From Fusibacter sp. 3D3 (GTDB lineage Bacteria > Bacillota > Clostridia > Peptostreptococcales > Acidaminobacteraceae), in contig NZ_BDHH01000006.1 of the NCBI RefSeq assembly GCF_001748365.1, positions 180,168 through 244,167 of the forward strand: 64,000 nucleotides of DNA, given 5' to 3'. The translations under genes and the position numbers were made by a program. Each line of letters begins with the position of its first letter. The first letter of the stretch is position 1. Shown here in pieces: positions 6,734 through 16,084 of this stretch. The notes beneath the pieces were generated by a model. That model saw only the letters and a list, made by a program, of their open reading frames with translations, ran no database searches and was not told where the DNA came from.

Positions 6734-9321
6734 TAAGCTTTAAAAATCAATTGGTCTCCTTCATGATTTAAATCAATCAAAATATTACTATAATCCGAAA
6801 CTTCCCCAGATAGCAATTTTCGACCCATTTGAGTTTCCAAATGTTTTTGTAAATAACGTTTGAGCGGTCTTGCACCAAACTCTGGTACATAGGCCTTGTC
6901 AATAATGTAATCTTTAGCGGCATCTGTAAGGGAGAGTTCAATATGGCGTTCTGTTAAAAGACCTTGTAATTGACGTATTGTCAAATCAATGATCTGTCTA
7001 ACTTGAATTTTACTAAGTGGTGTAAACAATACAATTTCATCCATTCGATTGATAAATTCTGGTTTAAAGTATCTGAAGAGCATCTGATGCACTTCGTTTC
7101 GAGTCATCTCATCTAATTGACCCTGTTTAATCTTTTCAAGCAAGAGTTCACTGCCAATATTAGAAGTCATAATGATAATCGTATTTTTGAAACTGACGGT
7201 TTTACCTTGATTATCCGTTAATCTACCCTCATCCAATAACTGAAGCAATATATTAAATACATCTGGATGTGCTTTCTCTATTTCATCAAAGAGCAAAACC
7301 GAATAAGGTTTCCGTCTGACGGCTTCTGTAAGTTGCCCACCTTCGTCATAACCCACATATCCTGGAGGCGCGCCAATCAACCTTGAAACAGAGTGTTTTT
7401 CCATATATTCACTCATATCAAGCCGCACGAGATTGTGTTCATCATCAAAAAGGGATTCCGCTAGCGCTTTTGCGAGTTCCGTTTTGCCAACACCTGTTGG
7501 CCCAAGAAAAATAAATGAGCCAATTGGTTTTTCTGGATCTTTAAGGCCTGCTCTTGCCCTTATAACCGACTCGGAAACAGCATTAACGGCTTCATCTTGT
7601 CCCACCACACGTTTGTGAAGATGAAATTCTAGATTTAAAAGTTTTTCTTTTTCAGTTTCGTTGAGCTTGCTGAGCGGAATTCCCGTCCATTTAGAAATGA
7701 TTTCAGCAATCTCCACTTCAGTGACCTCCTCTTTGAGCAATGTCATTTCATGCGTTTCGGATTTATTCTGAGCTTCTTCAAGTTGTTTTTCAAGTGCAGG
7801 GAGTTTCCCATATTTTAAACTGGCCAACTTTTCAAGATCATAAGCACGCTCTGCTTCTTCGATCTCTCGCTTTGTTTGTTCGATTTCTGCTTTTAAATTT
7901 TTTTCTTTTGTGAGAATTTGCTTTTCAACTTCCCACTGTGCTTTCATATCATGAGATTTTTCTTTAATGCTCAAAATCTCTGATTCCAATTGAACAAGAC
8001 GTTCTTTAGCACTCTTATCAGTCTCTTTGATCAACGCCTGTCTTTCTATTTCCAGTTGCAATTGTCTTCTGTATATTTCATCTAAATCACTTGGCATGCT
8101 GTCAATCTCAGTCCGAATCATTGCTGCTGCCTCATCCATCAAATCGATAGCCTTATCTGGCAAAAATCGCTCTGTAATGTAACGACTCGAAAGGACTGCA
8201 CAAGCCACCAAAGCAGAATCTGTAATTCTGACACCATGGTGAATTTCAAATCGATCTTTCAACCCCCTTAGAATTGAAATGGTATCCTCAACTGTTGGCT
8301 GCTCCACTAAAACAGTCTGAAAACGGCGTTCGAGTGCCGCATCTTTTTCAATGTACTTACGGTATTCATCTAGTGTCGTCGCACCTATGCAATGAAGCTG
8401 ACCACGCGCTAATAACGGTTTGAGTAGATTTCCAGCATCCATTGCACCTTCCGTTTTACCCGCACCCACTATATTGTGAAGTTCATCTATAAAGAGCAGT
8501 ATTTCGCCTTGTGACTTTTCAACTTCGCTTAGAACGGCTTTTAATCGTTCTTCAAATTCACCTCTGAATTTAGCCCCTGCAATCAAGGCCCCCATATCCA
8601 GCGCGAACACTTTTTTGTTTTTTAAACTTTCAGGCACATCACCACTTAAAATCCGCTGTGCCAAGCCCTCAACGATGGCAGTTTTACCCACGCCAGGCTC
8701 CCCAACAAGAACGGGGTTATTTTTAGTTCTTCTGGATAAAATTCTAATAACGCGTCTTATTTCTGCATCTCGTCCAATAACAGGATCCAATTTGCCGGAT
8801 TTCGCAAGTGCCACGAGGTCTTGTGCATATTTTTTTAGAGCTTCATAAGTCGCCTCAGGATTGTCCGAAGTGATTCTTTGATCACTTCGGATCATTTGCA
8901 AAGCTTCAAAAAAATGGGCTAATGTAATTCCATATCGTGTCATGAGCTTTGAAGAATACGTGTTTCTCTCTTTAATGAGTGCTATGAAAACATGCTCAAC
9001 ACTTATAAAATCATCGTTAAATTTTTTGGCCTCTTCTTCCGCTTGGATGAGAATCTGATTGAGCCTACGCGTCCCTGAGACTTGAACATCACTGCCAAAG
9101 ACTTCAGGTTGAGACTCTAAATAGCCTTCAATTTCATTTACATAGGCATCTGTATCTATATTTAAATAGGCTAAAATTTTCAATATCAGGCTGTTCTCTA
9201 CTTTTAAAAGGCCATAGTGCAGATGCTCCCCATCCACCTTTGCGTGATTGAGTTTAATGGCCATTTTATGCCCTAATTCAATAGCTTCAGAAGTCTTTTG
9301 TGTCATTTTTTCTAAATTCAT
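6733..9321 (-). CDS. clpB: ATP-dependent disaggregase ClpB
   Basis: An 862-residue AAA+ chaperone that threads aggregated proteins through a hexamer, working with DnaK. Order: double Clp N-domain (1-145), first AAA module with GEPGVGKT near 205-212, long coiled-coil M domain (about 410-520, which separates ClpB from ClpA/ClpC), second AAA module with GPTGVGKT near 606, and a C-terminal D2-small domain. Length matches the family. ATG at 9321 has an AGGTG-type site. CIRCE and a sigma-A promoter lie just upstream, so HrcA repression is expected. Confidence 0.97.
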   Translation of the reverse strand: MNLEKMTQKTSEAIELGHKMAIKLNHAKVDGEHLHYGLLKVENSLILKILAYLNIDTDAYVNEIEGYLESQPEVFGSDVQVSGTRRLNQILIQAEEEAKKFNDDFISVEHVFIALIKERNTYSSKLMTRYGITLAHFFEALQMIRSDQRITSDNPEATYEALKKYAQDLVALAKSGKLDPVIGRDAEIRRVIRILSRRTKNNPVLVGEPGVGKTAIVEGLAQRILSGDVPESLKNKKVFALDMGALIAGAKFRGEFEERLKAVLSEVEKSQGEILLFIDELHNIVGAGKTEGAMDAGNLLKPLLARGQLHCIGATTLDEYRKYIEKDAALERRFQTVLVEQPTVEDTISILRGLKDRFEIHHGVRITDSALVACAVLSSRYITERFLPDKAIDLMDEAAAMIRTEIDSMPSDLDEIYRRQLQLEIERQALIKETDKSAKERLVQLESEILSIKEKSHDMKAQWEVEKQILTKEKNLKAEIEQTKREIEEAERAYDLEKLASLKYGKLPALEKQLEEAQNKSETHEMTLLKEEVTEVEIAEIISKWTGIPLSKLNETEKEKLLNLEFHLHKRVVGQDEAVNAVSESVIRARAGLKDPEKPIGSFIFLGPTGVGKTELAKALAESLFDDEHNLVRLDMSEYMEKHSVSRLIGAPPGYVGYDEGGQLTEAVRRKPYSVLLFDEIEKAHPDVFNILLQLLDEGRLTDNQGKTVSFKNTIIIMTSNIGSELLLEKIKQGQLDEMTRNEVHQMLFRYFKPEFINRMDEIVLFTPLSKIQVRQIIDLTIRQLQGLLTERHIELSLTDAAKDYIIDKAYVPEFGARPLKRYLQKHLETQMGRKLLSGEVSDYSNILIDLNHEGDQLIFKA

Positions 9322-9342
9322 CTTACACCTCCAACGGTTTTG

Positions 9343-9369
9343 TCAGCACTCTCTATCGTCGAGTGCTAA
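9343..9369. promoter_or_regulatory. CIRCE element (HrcA operator)
   Basis: TCAGCACTC-N9-GAGTGCTAA, one mismatch from consensus TTAGCACTC-N9-GAGTGCTAA. It lies between the clpB promoter and the start codon, where HrcA repressor would block transcription. HrcA sites are best known on groESL and dnaK, so clpB here joins that regulon. Confidence 0.92.
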
Positions 9370-9373
9370 TTTA

Positions 9374-9402
9374 ATTATAACTGCTCTTCTTTAAAACTTC
9401 AA
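9374..9402 (-). promoter_or_regulatory. clpB sigma-A promoter
   Basis: Leftward TTGAAG (complement of 9397-9402), 17-bp spacer, TATAAT (complement of 9374-9379). The predicted start falls inside the CIRCE element. Confidence 0.85.
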
Positions 9403-9465
9403 CCTCTCCTAAATAAAACGATTTGTAAATTTTTTATGTATGCGTTCCTCTGATTCAAAATAAAT

Positions 9466-9529
9466 AAAAGTGTTGTAAATTCATTTGAGCATTCTTAAGA
9501 ATCGACCCAAAATGAAAATACAACACCTT
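9466..9529 (-). terminator. Terminator of the kamA-like gene
   Basis: GTGTTGTA (9470-9477) pairs with TACAACAC (9519-9526), extended with a few mismatches. Leftward it is followed by TTTTATTTATTTT. A stem of moderate length with a large loop. Confidence 0.6.
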
Positions 9530-9537
9530 TGGTAAAA

Positions 9538-10647
9538 TTAATCTTGAGGTACATTTTCAGGTCTTAACCAAGCCTGTTTTGCATCTAGTTTGACCGAAAA
9601 TAGCCTACCATAATTTGCTTCATATTTTGATTGATGATATTTGAACATCATTTCATCATTGAATTTTCCAACAATTTCGATCTTCCCGGTTTCATGGCTC
9701 ATGCAAAATTTAATTCTTTTGCTGTGACCATGCATTAACTTTTTCGCATTTTCTACGATATCGTAAGCTTCTTCAAGAGGCACTTGAAATTGGTTTTTCA
9801 CACCTTTTACAGGTCTACATTGGAAAATGTAGTAAGGTATAATCCCGTATTTAACAAGGCCATTAATGAGAGTTGCAAGTGTCCTTGGTTGATCATTGAC
9901 ACCTTTTAAGAGAACGGTCTGATTATTCACGATGATGTTGTGATCTAATAGACATTTGACAGATCGAACGGCTTCTTCAGTCAATTCGTTTGGATGATTA
10001 AACTGGGTCACTACATAAAGACGTTTACGCTTTGAATATTTGCTTAAGATGCCCAACAACGTTTGATCAGAATAGATGCGTTCTGGAAAGACGACTGGAG
10101 TCCGCGTTCCAAATCGAATAAAATCCAGATGATCAATCGTGGTGAGTTCTTGTAAATAAGATTCAATCATTTCATTTTCGAGTAAAAATGAATCGCCACC
10201 CGTAATCAAGACATTGTTAATCTCTTTATGATTACGAATATAAGTCACAGCTTCGTTGATGAAGCCAATTGTTTCACTCGTATTTGTACCGACGAGCCTT
10301 TTTCTAAAACAATGCCTGCAATACATCGCACATTTATTTGTAGACAGTAACAGTGCGGTGGTGGCATATTTGTGTTGTAACCCTTGCATCTTCGTATTTT
10401 GTGATTCACCACTTGTATCAAAATCGCCATCCATATCAAATTCACCTATAGATGGTATTGCCATTTTTCTTATCGGATCACTGGGATCCTCTGGATCAAT
10501 TAGATTTAGATAGTAAGTCGTTGATGATATGGGAAAATGTTTTGTTATTTTGGCGTAATCACTTTCCTCTTCTGGTGAAATTCGAATAAATGCTTTGAGT
10601 TTTTCAACCGTATTGACGTTGTTCTTCAAAGAATCCTTCCAGGTCAT
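9538..10647 (-). CDS. KamA-family radical SAM aminomutase-like protein
   Basis: A 369-residue radical SAM enzyme. The iron-sulfur motif CAMYCRHC lies near residue 107, and the KamA-typical VLITGGDSFLL and RFGTRTPVVFP segments follow. Lysine 2,3-aminomutase is longer (about 416) and uses two Asp residues to hold the substrate side-chain amine. Here the equivalent stretches read QCRPVKGV and FCMSHETGK, so lysine is unlikely to be the substrate; a glutamate aminomutase or an EpmB-like protein lysyl role is possible. ATG at 10647 is preceded by GGGGG; the longer frame would need a TTG and has no ribosome site. Confidence 0.8.
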   Translation of the reverse strand: MTWKDSLKNNVNTVEKLKAFIRISPEEESDYAKITKHFPISSTTYYLNLIDPEDPSDPIRKMAIPSIGEFDMDGDFDTSGESQNTKMQGLQHKYATTALLLSTNKCAMYCRHCFRKRLVGTNTSETIGFINEAVTYIRNHKEINNVLITGGDSFLLENEMIESYLQELTTIDHLDFIRFGTRTPVVFPERIYSDQTLLGILSKYSKRKRLYVVTQFNHPNELTEEAVRSVKCLLDHNIIVNNQTVLLKGVNDQPRTLATLINGLVKYGIIPYYIFQCRPVKGVKNQFQVPLEEAYDIVENAKKLMHGHSKRIKFCMSHETGKIEIVGKFNDEMMFKYHQSKYEANYGRLFSVKLDAKQAWLRPENVPQD

Positions 10648-11111
10648 TTTTACCCCCTTCAAATTTAATTTATGTGTTAACTCATTAGCAGTGCTTAACT
10701 CATATCATTATTGTACCATAAAAACTTATCATTAAAAAGTAAATTGTTACCATTTCATCATGATTTTAAGCCCTTTTTAGAGACTTACTTTTCAAGCTCA
10801 AGTAATCAAAGCGTATGCTCAGTCCGCTTCACTACCTTAACAACCCCTGCGCATTACTATCGAATTGTATGTTTCTGAACTAGAAATATGAACTATCGTT
10901 AATATATTGTCAATAACATTGGATATTCCTATTCTCAATTTCGACCTCAAAAGTTACATTTATGAAATAATTGCGTCTGATTCGTCATATTTGTTTGCAT
11001 TTTTTCCCTTTTATGCGCTGCCTACAACTCAAATTCATCATTTTGTATCTTTTTCGTAATATTTATCCTTTATTGATACAATTTCATATTATTTTTTGGG
11101 TTGAAACCAGA
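10648..11111. other. Intergenic region between kamA-like gene and hydrogenase operon
   Basis: About 460 bases without a credible coding frame. A direct repeat TTAACTCAT occurs twice around 10677-10703, near the start of the leftward gene; it may be a regulatory site. The rest is AT-rich, and I saw no RNA gene or clear hairpin. Confidence 0.5.
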
Positions 11112-11140
11112 TTGATGAAATCATTACTTTGTGATATTAT
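11112..11140 (+). promoter_or_regulatory. Hydrogenase operon promoter
   Basis: TTGATG (11112-11117), 17-bp spacer, TATTAT (11135-11140). Start is expected near 11147, giving a leader of about 260 bases before the first structural gene. Confidence 0.6.
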
Positions 11141-11196
11141 TAACGCATAAACAGATAGACTTCTTTCCATTCAAATTGAGTATGCTTATTCACATT

Positions 11197-11313
11197 ATGA
11201 ACCCCACCTGCCCTAGTCGACGGAATTGTATCGATCAAGATTGTTCCTCCTTCCTGAAATTGGGAAGCCTATATTCTCATCAAATCGAAACCGATCTCAT
11301 CTATGCAGTTTAA
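11197..11313 (+). CDS. Possible 38-residue Cys-rich leader ORF
   Basis: In the leader of the hydrogenase operon, a frame of 38 codons begins MNPTCPSRRNCIDQDCSSF and has three spaced Cys. No convincing ribosome site precedes it, and the frame could be fortuitous. It is listed because the leader is unusually long. A GCTCAAC/GTTGAGC hairpin (11329-11351) follows. Function unknown. Confidence 0.2.
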   Translation: MNPTCPSRRNCIDQDCSSFLKLGSLYSHQIETDLIYAV

Positions 11314-11328
11314 TTTTATAAGACGACA

Positions 11329-11351
11329 GCTCAACACTGAGATCGTTGAGC
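11329..11351 (+). promoter_or_regulatory. Hairpin in the hydrogenase leader
   Basis: GCTCAAC and GTTGAGC form a 7-bp stem with a 9-base loop, 60 bases before the first structural gene. No strong T-run follows, so attenuation is only possible. Confidence 0.35.
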
Positions 11352-11409
11352 CATCACTTTTAAAATCGTCACTATGGCAGGTGTTAACATTTTTAAACAG
11401 GAGGAACCA

Positions 11410-11652
11410 ATGGAAATCAAAGTATGTATCGGGAGTGCGTGTCACTTAAAAGGCTCTTATGATGTTATTAAGAAATTTCAAGCTTGCATTACTAAGCATC
11501 AGCTTGAAGAAACAATTATCTTAAAATCCTCTTTTTGTCTAGGTAAATGTTCTGATGCTGTATCTGTCCAAATCGATTCAGGCGAAGTAATCTCTATGGA
11601 ACCAGATGCCGTTGAAAACTTTATGGAAAATCTTAAAAAGAAGGTGATTTAG
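11410..11652 (+). CDS. [2Fe-2S] thioredoxin-like ferredoxin subunit (NuoE/HydC-like)
   Basis: An 80-residue thioredoxin-fold ferredoxin. The four cluster ligands are visible as C-x4-C (CIGSAC) and C-x3-C (CLGKC), the NuoE pattern. Such small proteins pass electrons to hydrogenases or NADH-linked partners. ATG at 11410 follows AGGAGG. It is the first gene of a four-gene operon and directly abuts the hydrogenase-like sensor. It may be a dedicated redox partner of that protein. Confidence 0.85.
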   Translation: MEIKVCIGSACHLKGSYDVIKKFQACITKHQLEETIILKSSFCLGKCSDAVSVQIDSGEVISMEPDAVENFMENLKKKVI

Positions 11653-13374
11653 TTGGAATTTATCAAATTTGATCATGATCTTTGTGATGAATGTTTTAAA
11701 TGTCTCCGAGTATGTCCCACTAAAGCGATTGCCTTTACAAATAATAGACGTCATATAATTGATCATCTGTGCATAAAATGCGGTCTTTGCCAGATGCATT
11801 GTTCACAAGGTGCTTTGACCATTCAGCTCGATCTTGAAAAAGTTCAAAACGCCATAAAAGCACAAAAAAAAGTATTGGTATCACTTGCGCCTTCATTTGC
11901 AGGTGTCTTTAAGATGAAAACCCCTGGTCAAATGGCAACTGCTTTAAAACAACTGGGTTTTGAAATCGTAGAAGAAACGGCGCGTGGTGCAGAAATCATA
12001 TCCTTAGAATATGAAAAAAACATTGGACACGGTGGTACTGACAATATTATCACCAGTTGTTGCCCTTCCAGTAATTACTTAATTGAACACTACTATGAAA
12101 AAGCAACACAGTCGGTTATACCTGTGGTCTCTCCTATGACAGCACATGGACTCGATATGAAATCCAGATATGGGCATGATCATATGATCGTTTTTATTGG
12201 TCCTTGCCTTGCAAAAAAAGCAGAAGCTGTTGATCATCCAGAATCGATTGATGCCGTCATCACCTTTAAAGAGCTTGATCGATGGTTTTCTGAGGAGAAT
12301 ATTATCTTATCAGAACTCGAAACCATGTCATTTGACACACCTGTCAGCAGACGCGGTCGTGCATATCCACTTGGCGGAAGCTTATGGAAGCGCGATCTAA
12401 AAACAAGAATTAACCCCGCTTATAAGTACATTCATGTAGATGGCATCGAAGCCTGTAAAAGTTTTTTAAATTCCGTTGAAAACGGTGAAATTAAAGGATA
12501 TTGTGCCGAACTCAATATATGCTCTGGCAGTTGTATCAATGGCCCAGATGTCCCTTCTGATGCACCCTCTTTATATAAAAGAATGAACCTTTTAACAGAA
12601 TATGTCGAGAAAACACCACTATTACCTACTGACAAGCCCTATGTTGATGATCGACTCACCAGTGCTGAGCTGCATAATGAATTTATACCCAAACTTGTCA
12701 ATGCAATTGCTATAAACGATCATCAAGTTTCTGAAATATTAGTAAAGATGGGCAAATATACGATGAAGGATCAGCTCAATTGTGGTGCCTGTGGTTACAG
12801 CTCTTGTTATGAAAAAGCCGTAGCGATCACAAAAGGCTACTCCGACATCGATATGTGTCTAGACACACTCCGTAAAAAGGCAGAAAGCTTACAAGCGATC
12901 ATTTTTGACAACAGTCCAAATGCCATCTGTATACTGGATTCAGAGCGCCGTATTCAAGAAGTAAACCCTTCCTTTAATCAACTTTTTAATGCGACGAAAA
13001 TCAAACTCACTTATTGGCCAATTGCAGCACTTATAGATGATACGCTCTTTGAAGAAATTGCAGCATCAAACCATCATCATATGAGCAAAAAAATTTATCT
13101 GTCCTCTGTTGACCGCACTTTTTATTCCAACGTCGTTAAGATTCAAAACGGCAAGATTTACGTAGGTATCTTTACAGACATTACTGAAGCTGAAAGCAAT
13201 AGAGCAGAACTTGAAAAAGTGAAAGAAGAAACACTTGTCACTTGTCAACAAGTCATAGAAAAACAGATGAGAGTCGCACAGGAAATCGCCAGTTTATTAG
13301 GTGAAACCACTGCTGAAACTAAAATTGGGCTCAACAAACTCAAAAAATTAGTCTTAACTGAAGGTGGTGATTAA
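11653..13374 (+). CDS. Sensory [FeFe]-hydrogenase-like protein with PAS domain (HydS type)
   Basis: A 573-residue protein. Order: two [4Fe-4S] motifs at the N-terminus (CDECFKCLRVCP, CIKCGLCQMHC); an H-cluster domain with L1 TSCCPSS (about 134), L2 IGPCLAKKAE (about 183) and L3 ICSGSCINGP (about 289); an extra iron-sulfur motif CGACGYSSC (about 377); a PAS domain (about 410-515); and a coiled tail. L2 has Gly where catalytic enzymes have Met (MPC), and L3 lacks the usual GGC form. Both point to a group C sensor, not a bulk hydrogen producer. It starts with TTG right after the previous stop, with GAAGGTGAT ahead. Confidence 0.85.
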   Translation: MEFIKFDHDLCDECFKCLRVCPTKAIAFTNNRRHIIDHLCIKCGLCQMHCSQGALTIQLDLEKVQNAIKAQKKVLVSLAPSFAGVFKMKTPGQMATALKQLGFEIVEETARGAEIISLEYEKNIGHGGTDNIITSCCPSSNYLIEHYYEKATQSVIPVVSPMTAHGLDMKSRYGHDHMIVFIGPCLAKKAEAVDHPESIDAVITFKELDRWFSEENIILSELETMSFDTPVSRRGRAYPLGGSLWKRDLKTRINPAYKYIHVDGIEACKSFLNSVENGEIKGYCAELNICSGSCINGPDVPSDAPSLYKRMNLLTEYVEKTPLLPTDKPYVDDRLTSAELHNEFIPKLVNAIAINDHQVSEILVKMGKYTMKDQLNCGACGYSSCYEKAVAITKGYSDIDMCLDTLRKKAESLQAIIFDNSPNAICILDSERRIQEVNPSFNQLFNATKIKLTYWPIAALIDDTLFEEIAASNHHHMSKKIYLSSVDRTFYSNVVKIQNGKIYVGIFTDITEAESNRAELEKVKEETLVTCQQVIEKQMRVAQEIASLLGETTAETKIGLNKLKKLVLTEGGD

Positions 13375-13375
13375 A

Positions 13376-14539
13376 ATGTTGTCAGAATACTATATGGATG
13401 TTGCTCACCACTCACTCAACAAATATGGTGAAGAACTCTGTGGTGACAAAGTCGAAATCATCAAATCTGATAATCGCATGATTATCGTTTTAGCCGATGG
13501 TCTCGGCAGTGGTGTAAAAGCGAATATTTTAGCCACTTTAACCAGCAAAATCATGATTACTATGCTTGAACAAGGTGCTGATATAAAGGAAACGATTGAT
13601 ACGATCACGCACACGCTTCCCATCTGTAATGTTCGAAAAATTGGTTATTCTACTTTTACAATTTTAGAAATTGATCAAGACCTCAATGCAAGAATCATCG
13701 AATTTGATAATCCTCCTGTTTTCATTTTAAGAAATCATAAAATTTTGACCATCGACAAAATCAAACTACTATCAGCAGATAAACAAGTTTGGATCAGTGA
13801 ATTCAAACTCGAAGTGGATGATGAAATTACACTTTGCTCTGACGGTGTCATCCATGCAGGTGTTGGCAGGCTCCTAAACCACGGTTGGGAGTGGCAACAT
13901 GTCGCCGAATTTCTAGAACTTCAATCCACACCTTCTGCTGAAAAGCTCAATAGACGGCTGATAGAAACTTGTAAAAAATTATATGACGACAGGCCAGGTG
14001 ATGATACCACAGCGGTCACCGTCAAAGTCCGAAATCCACAGTGGCTTCAAGTGCTTACAGGCCCTCCAGAATTAAAAATTAAAGATCATGAAACCGTTTC
14101 AAAGTTCATGTCACAAACTGGGAAAAAGATTGTCTGTGGGGGTACAGCCGCCAATATAGTCTCTCGCGAACTCAATAGAGAAATCATCACTGAAATTGAA
14201 TATATAGATCCTCTGATCCCACCCACTGCTAAAATAAAAGGCATCGATCTCGTTACAGAAGGTGTGCTCACCTTAAAAATGGTCCTTGGGAAACTCAAAC
14301 AGATCAATCTCAATGCAGATGAACCCATTTTCAACAAAAAAGACGGCGTCAGTAGACTTTTAAAACTTTTGCTCGAAGAATCCACACATATCCACTTTTG
14401 GGTAGGACGAGCAATCAATCCTGCACATCAAAATCCCGATTTTCCAAAAGAATTGAGCATCAAGACAAATATTATTAAAGACATTGTAAATGAACTCACC
14501 CACATGGGAAAGTTGGTTACACTAGAATATACAGATTGA
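13376..14539 (+). CDS. SpoIIE-type PP2C serine phosphatase
   Basis: A 387-residue protein. The first 215 residues are a PP2C/SpoIIE phosphatase: metal-binding Asp in VLADGLGSGVKAN (about 39), CSDGV (about 153) and DDTTAVTV (about 209). The remaining 170 residues are of a type often fused to these phosphatases near sensory hydrogenases, with unknown role. The ATG sits 1 base beyond the previous stop, with GGTGGTGA ahead, implying coupled translation. It most likely relays the hydrogenase sensor's state by dephosphorylating a protein partner; no kinase or anti-sigma factor is encoded beside it. Confidence 0.85.
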   Translation: MLSEYYMDVAHHSLNKYGEELCGDKVEIIKSDNRMIIVLADGLGSGVKANILATLTSKIMITMLEQGADIKETIDTITHTLPICNVRKIGYSTFTILEIDQDLNARIIEFDNPPVFILRNHKILTIDKIKLLSADKQVWISEFKLEVDDEITLCSDGVIHAGVGRLLNHGWEWQHVAEFLELQSTPSAEKLNRRLIETCKKLYDDRPGDDTTAVTVKVRNPQWLQVLTGPPELKIKDHETVSKFMSQTGKKIVCGGTAANIVSRELNREIITEIEYIDPLIPPTAKIKGIDLVTEGVLTLKMVLGKLKQINLNADEPIFNKKDGVSRLLKLLLEESTHIHFWVGRAINPAHQNPDFPKELSIKTNIIKDIVNELTHMGKLVTLEYTD

Positions 14540-14577
14540 TCAACACATGTGAAAAATAGAATAATAAAGGTGACCAA

Positions 14578-16005
14578 ATGAGAAAATATGAAAATCAAGT
14601 CCAAAAAATTAAAAGCACTGTGCTCATTGAAGTGGCACGTTTGGCCTTTGAAGGTAACTTAGAAGCTCAGCTCAGTACAATTCCATTTAAAGTCAATCCT
14701 GGACCTGAAGAACAGTACCGTTGCTGCATATTTCACGAACGTGCAATCACAGGAGACCGTGTACAAATGGCTATCGGCGGCAATCCACATATTCCAGGTA
14801 TTGTTGAAGTGTTAGAATCCGCATGCGATCAATGTCCAGTCAACCGCTATGCCATTACTGAAACCTGTCGTGGTTGCATTGCACATCGTTGCCTTAACAA
14901 CTGTCCTGTGGATGCTATAAAAATACAAAGTAATAAAGCGGTCATTGATTATGGCAAGTGTATTGAATGTGGCAGATGCAAAGAGAGCTGTCCTTATAAC
15001 GCCATCGCTGACGTTATGAGACCTTGTCGTAGAGAGTGCCCCACAAATGCGATTAAAATCGATCACCGCAAAAAAGCGGTTATAGATTATGACTTATGTA
15101 TAAACTGCGGTGCATGTGTCTACCAATGTCCTTTTGGTGCCATACAAGATAAATCTGAAATAATACCTGTAATAGAATCTCTCAAATCAAACAGTAATCA
15201 CCTCTACGCCATGGTAGCACCTGCTTTTGCCACACAATTCGATTTTGTCGATTTAGGCAAGGTGATCAGTGGCATTAAAAAACTGGGATTCAGAGATGTT
15301 GTGGAAGTCGCACTCGGTGCTGACCTCGTCACAAAACACGAGGCTGATGAACTCATCAAAATGAAATATCATGGTAAAGTGCTTACCAGTTCATGTTGTC
15401 CGAGCTTTGTTGAATATATTGAAAAGAAATTTCCTGAGCTTCAAACTCACATTTCATCGACGGTATCACCAATGACTGCCACAGCACGTTTAATAAAAGC
15501 CATTGATCCTGAAGCCGTTGTGGTCTTTATCGGACCTTGCATCTCAAAGAAAAAAGAAAAACAAAAATCTACCGATACCGATTACGTGCTTACATTTGAA
15601 GAACTTGCAGCACTCATGGATGCACATGACATTGATTTGGAATCCCTTGAGACTGCCCCCCTAAACAATGCTTCTTATTTCGGCAGAAAATTTGCAGCAA
15701 GCGGCGGTGTCACCTTATCCATTTCAAATTATATGGCAGAACAAGGTGTCATGGATATTACACCTCTTGCCTGCGATGGCATTGAAGCTTGTGATAAAGC
15801 GCTGAAACTGCTCAAATTCAACAAGCTTGAAGCAGATTTCATCGAAGGCATGGCATGCAAAGGTGGCTGTATCAAAGGGCCCGTTACGATGCATCATGGT
15901 CCAAAGGATCTCAAAGCACTTGAAGCGTACTCCAAAAAAGCCATCGAAGATCGCACCTGTGATGCCCTTAGAATTTTTGAAAACATCCACATCTCCTTAG
16001 AATAA
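14578..16005 (+). CDS. [FeFe] hydrogenase, group B-like
   Basis: A 475-residue protein with the characteristic opening EEQYRCCIFHERAI of group B enzymes. A Cys-rich region follows (CDQCPVNRY, CRGCIAHRCLNNCP, CIECGRCKESCP, CINCGACVYQCP), enough for several [4Fe-4S] clusters. The H-cluster domain has L1 SSCCPSF (about 270), L2 IGPCISKKKE (about 317) and L3 GMACKGGCIKGP (about 423). All H-cluster Cys are present, so catalysis is plausible. ATG with AAAGGTGA ahead. As the last gene of the operon it is the likely output enzyme controlled by the sensor/phosphatase pair. Confidence 0.88.
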   Translation: MRKYENQVQKIKSTVLIEVARLAFEGNLEAQLSTIPFKVNPGPEEQYRCCIFHERAITGDRVQMAIGGNPHIPGIVEVLESACDQCPVNRYAITETCRGCIAHRCLNNCPVDAIKIQSNKAVIDYGKCIECGRCKESCPYNAIADVMRPCRRECPTNAIKIDHRKKAVIDYDLCINCGACVYQCPFGAIQDKSEIIPVIESLKSNSNHLYAMVAPAFATQFDFVDLGKVISGIKKLGFRDVVEVALGADLVTKHEADELIKMKYHGKVLTSSCCPSFVEYIEKKFPELQTHISSTVSPMTATARLIKAIDPEAVVVFIGPCISKKKEKQKSTDTDYVLTFEELAALMDAHDIDLESLETAPLNNASYFGRKFAASGGVTLSISNYMAEQGVMDITPLACDGIEACDKALKLLKFNKLEADFIEGMACKGGCIKGPVTMHHGPKDLKALEAYSKKAIEDRTCDALRIFENIHISLE

Positions 16006-16022
16006 AGTATTAATAAAGTCCT

Positions 16023-16067
16023 AACACACGAGAAAGCACCCATGCCCTGGGTGCTTTCTCGTGTGTT
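16023..16067. terminator. Terminator at the end of the hydrogenase operon
   Basis: A 19-bp perfect stem (16023-16041 with 16049-16067) and 7-base loop, between convergent genes. T-runs on either side are weak, but the stem is very stable. It likely serves both strands. Confidence 0.75.
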
Positions 16068-16084
16068 AAATATTAGAATCCACT

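Noticed and set aside
9538..10647. Lysine 2,3-aminomutase as a firm name
   Set aside because: Shorter than the family and lacking the lysine-binding Asp pair.
14086..14418. 110-codon leftward frame opposite the SpoIIE-type gene
   Set aside because: Antisense to a supported gene, no start signal.
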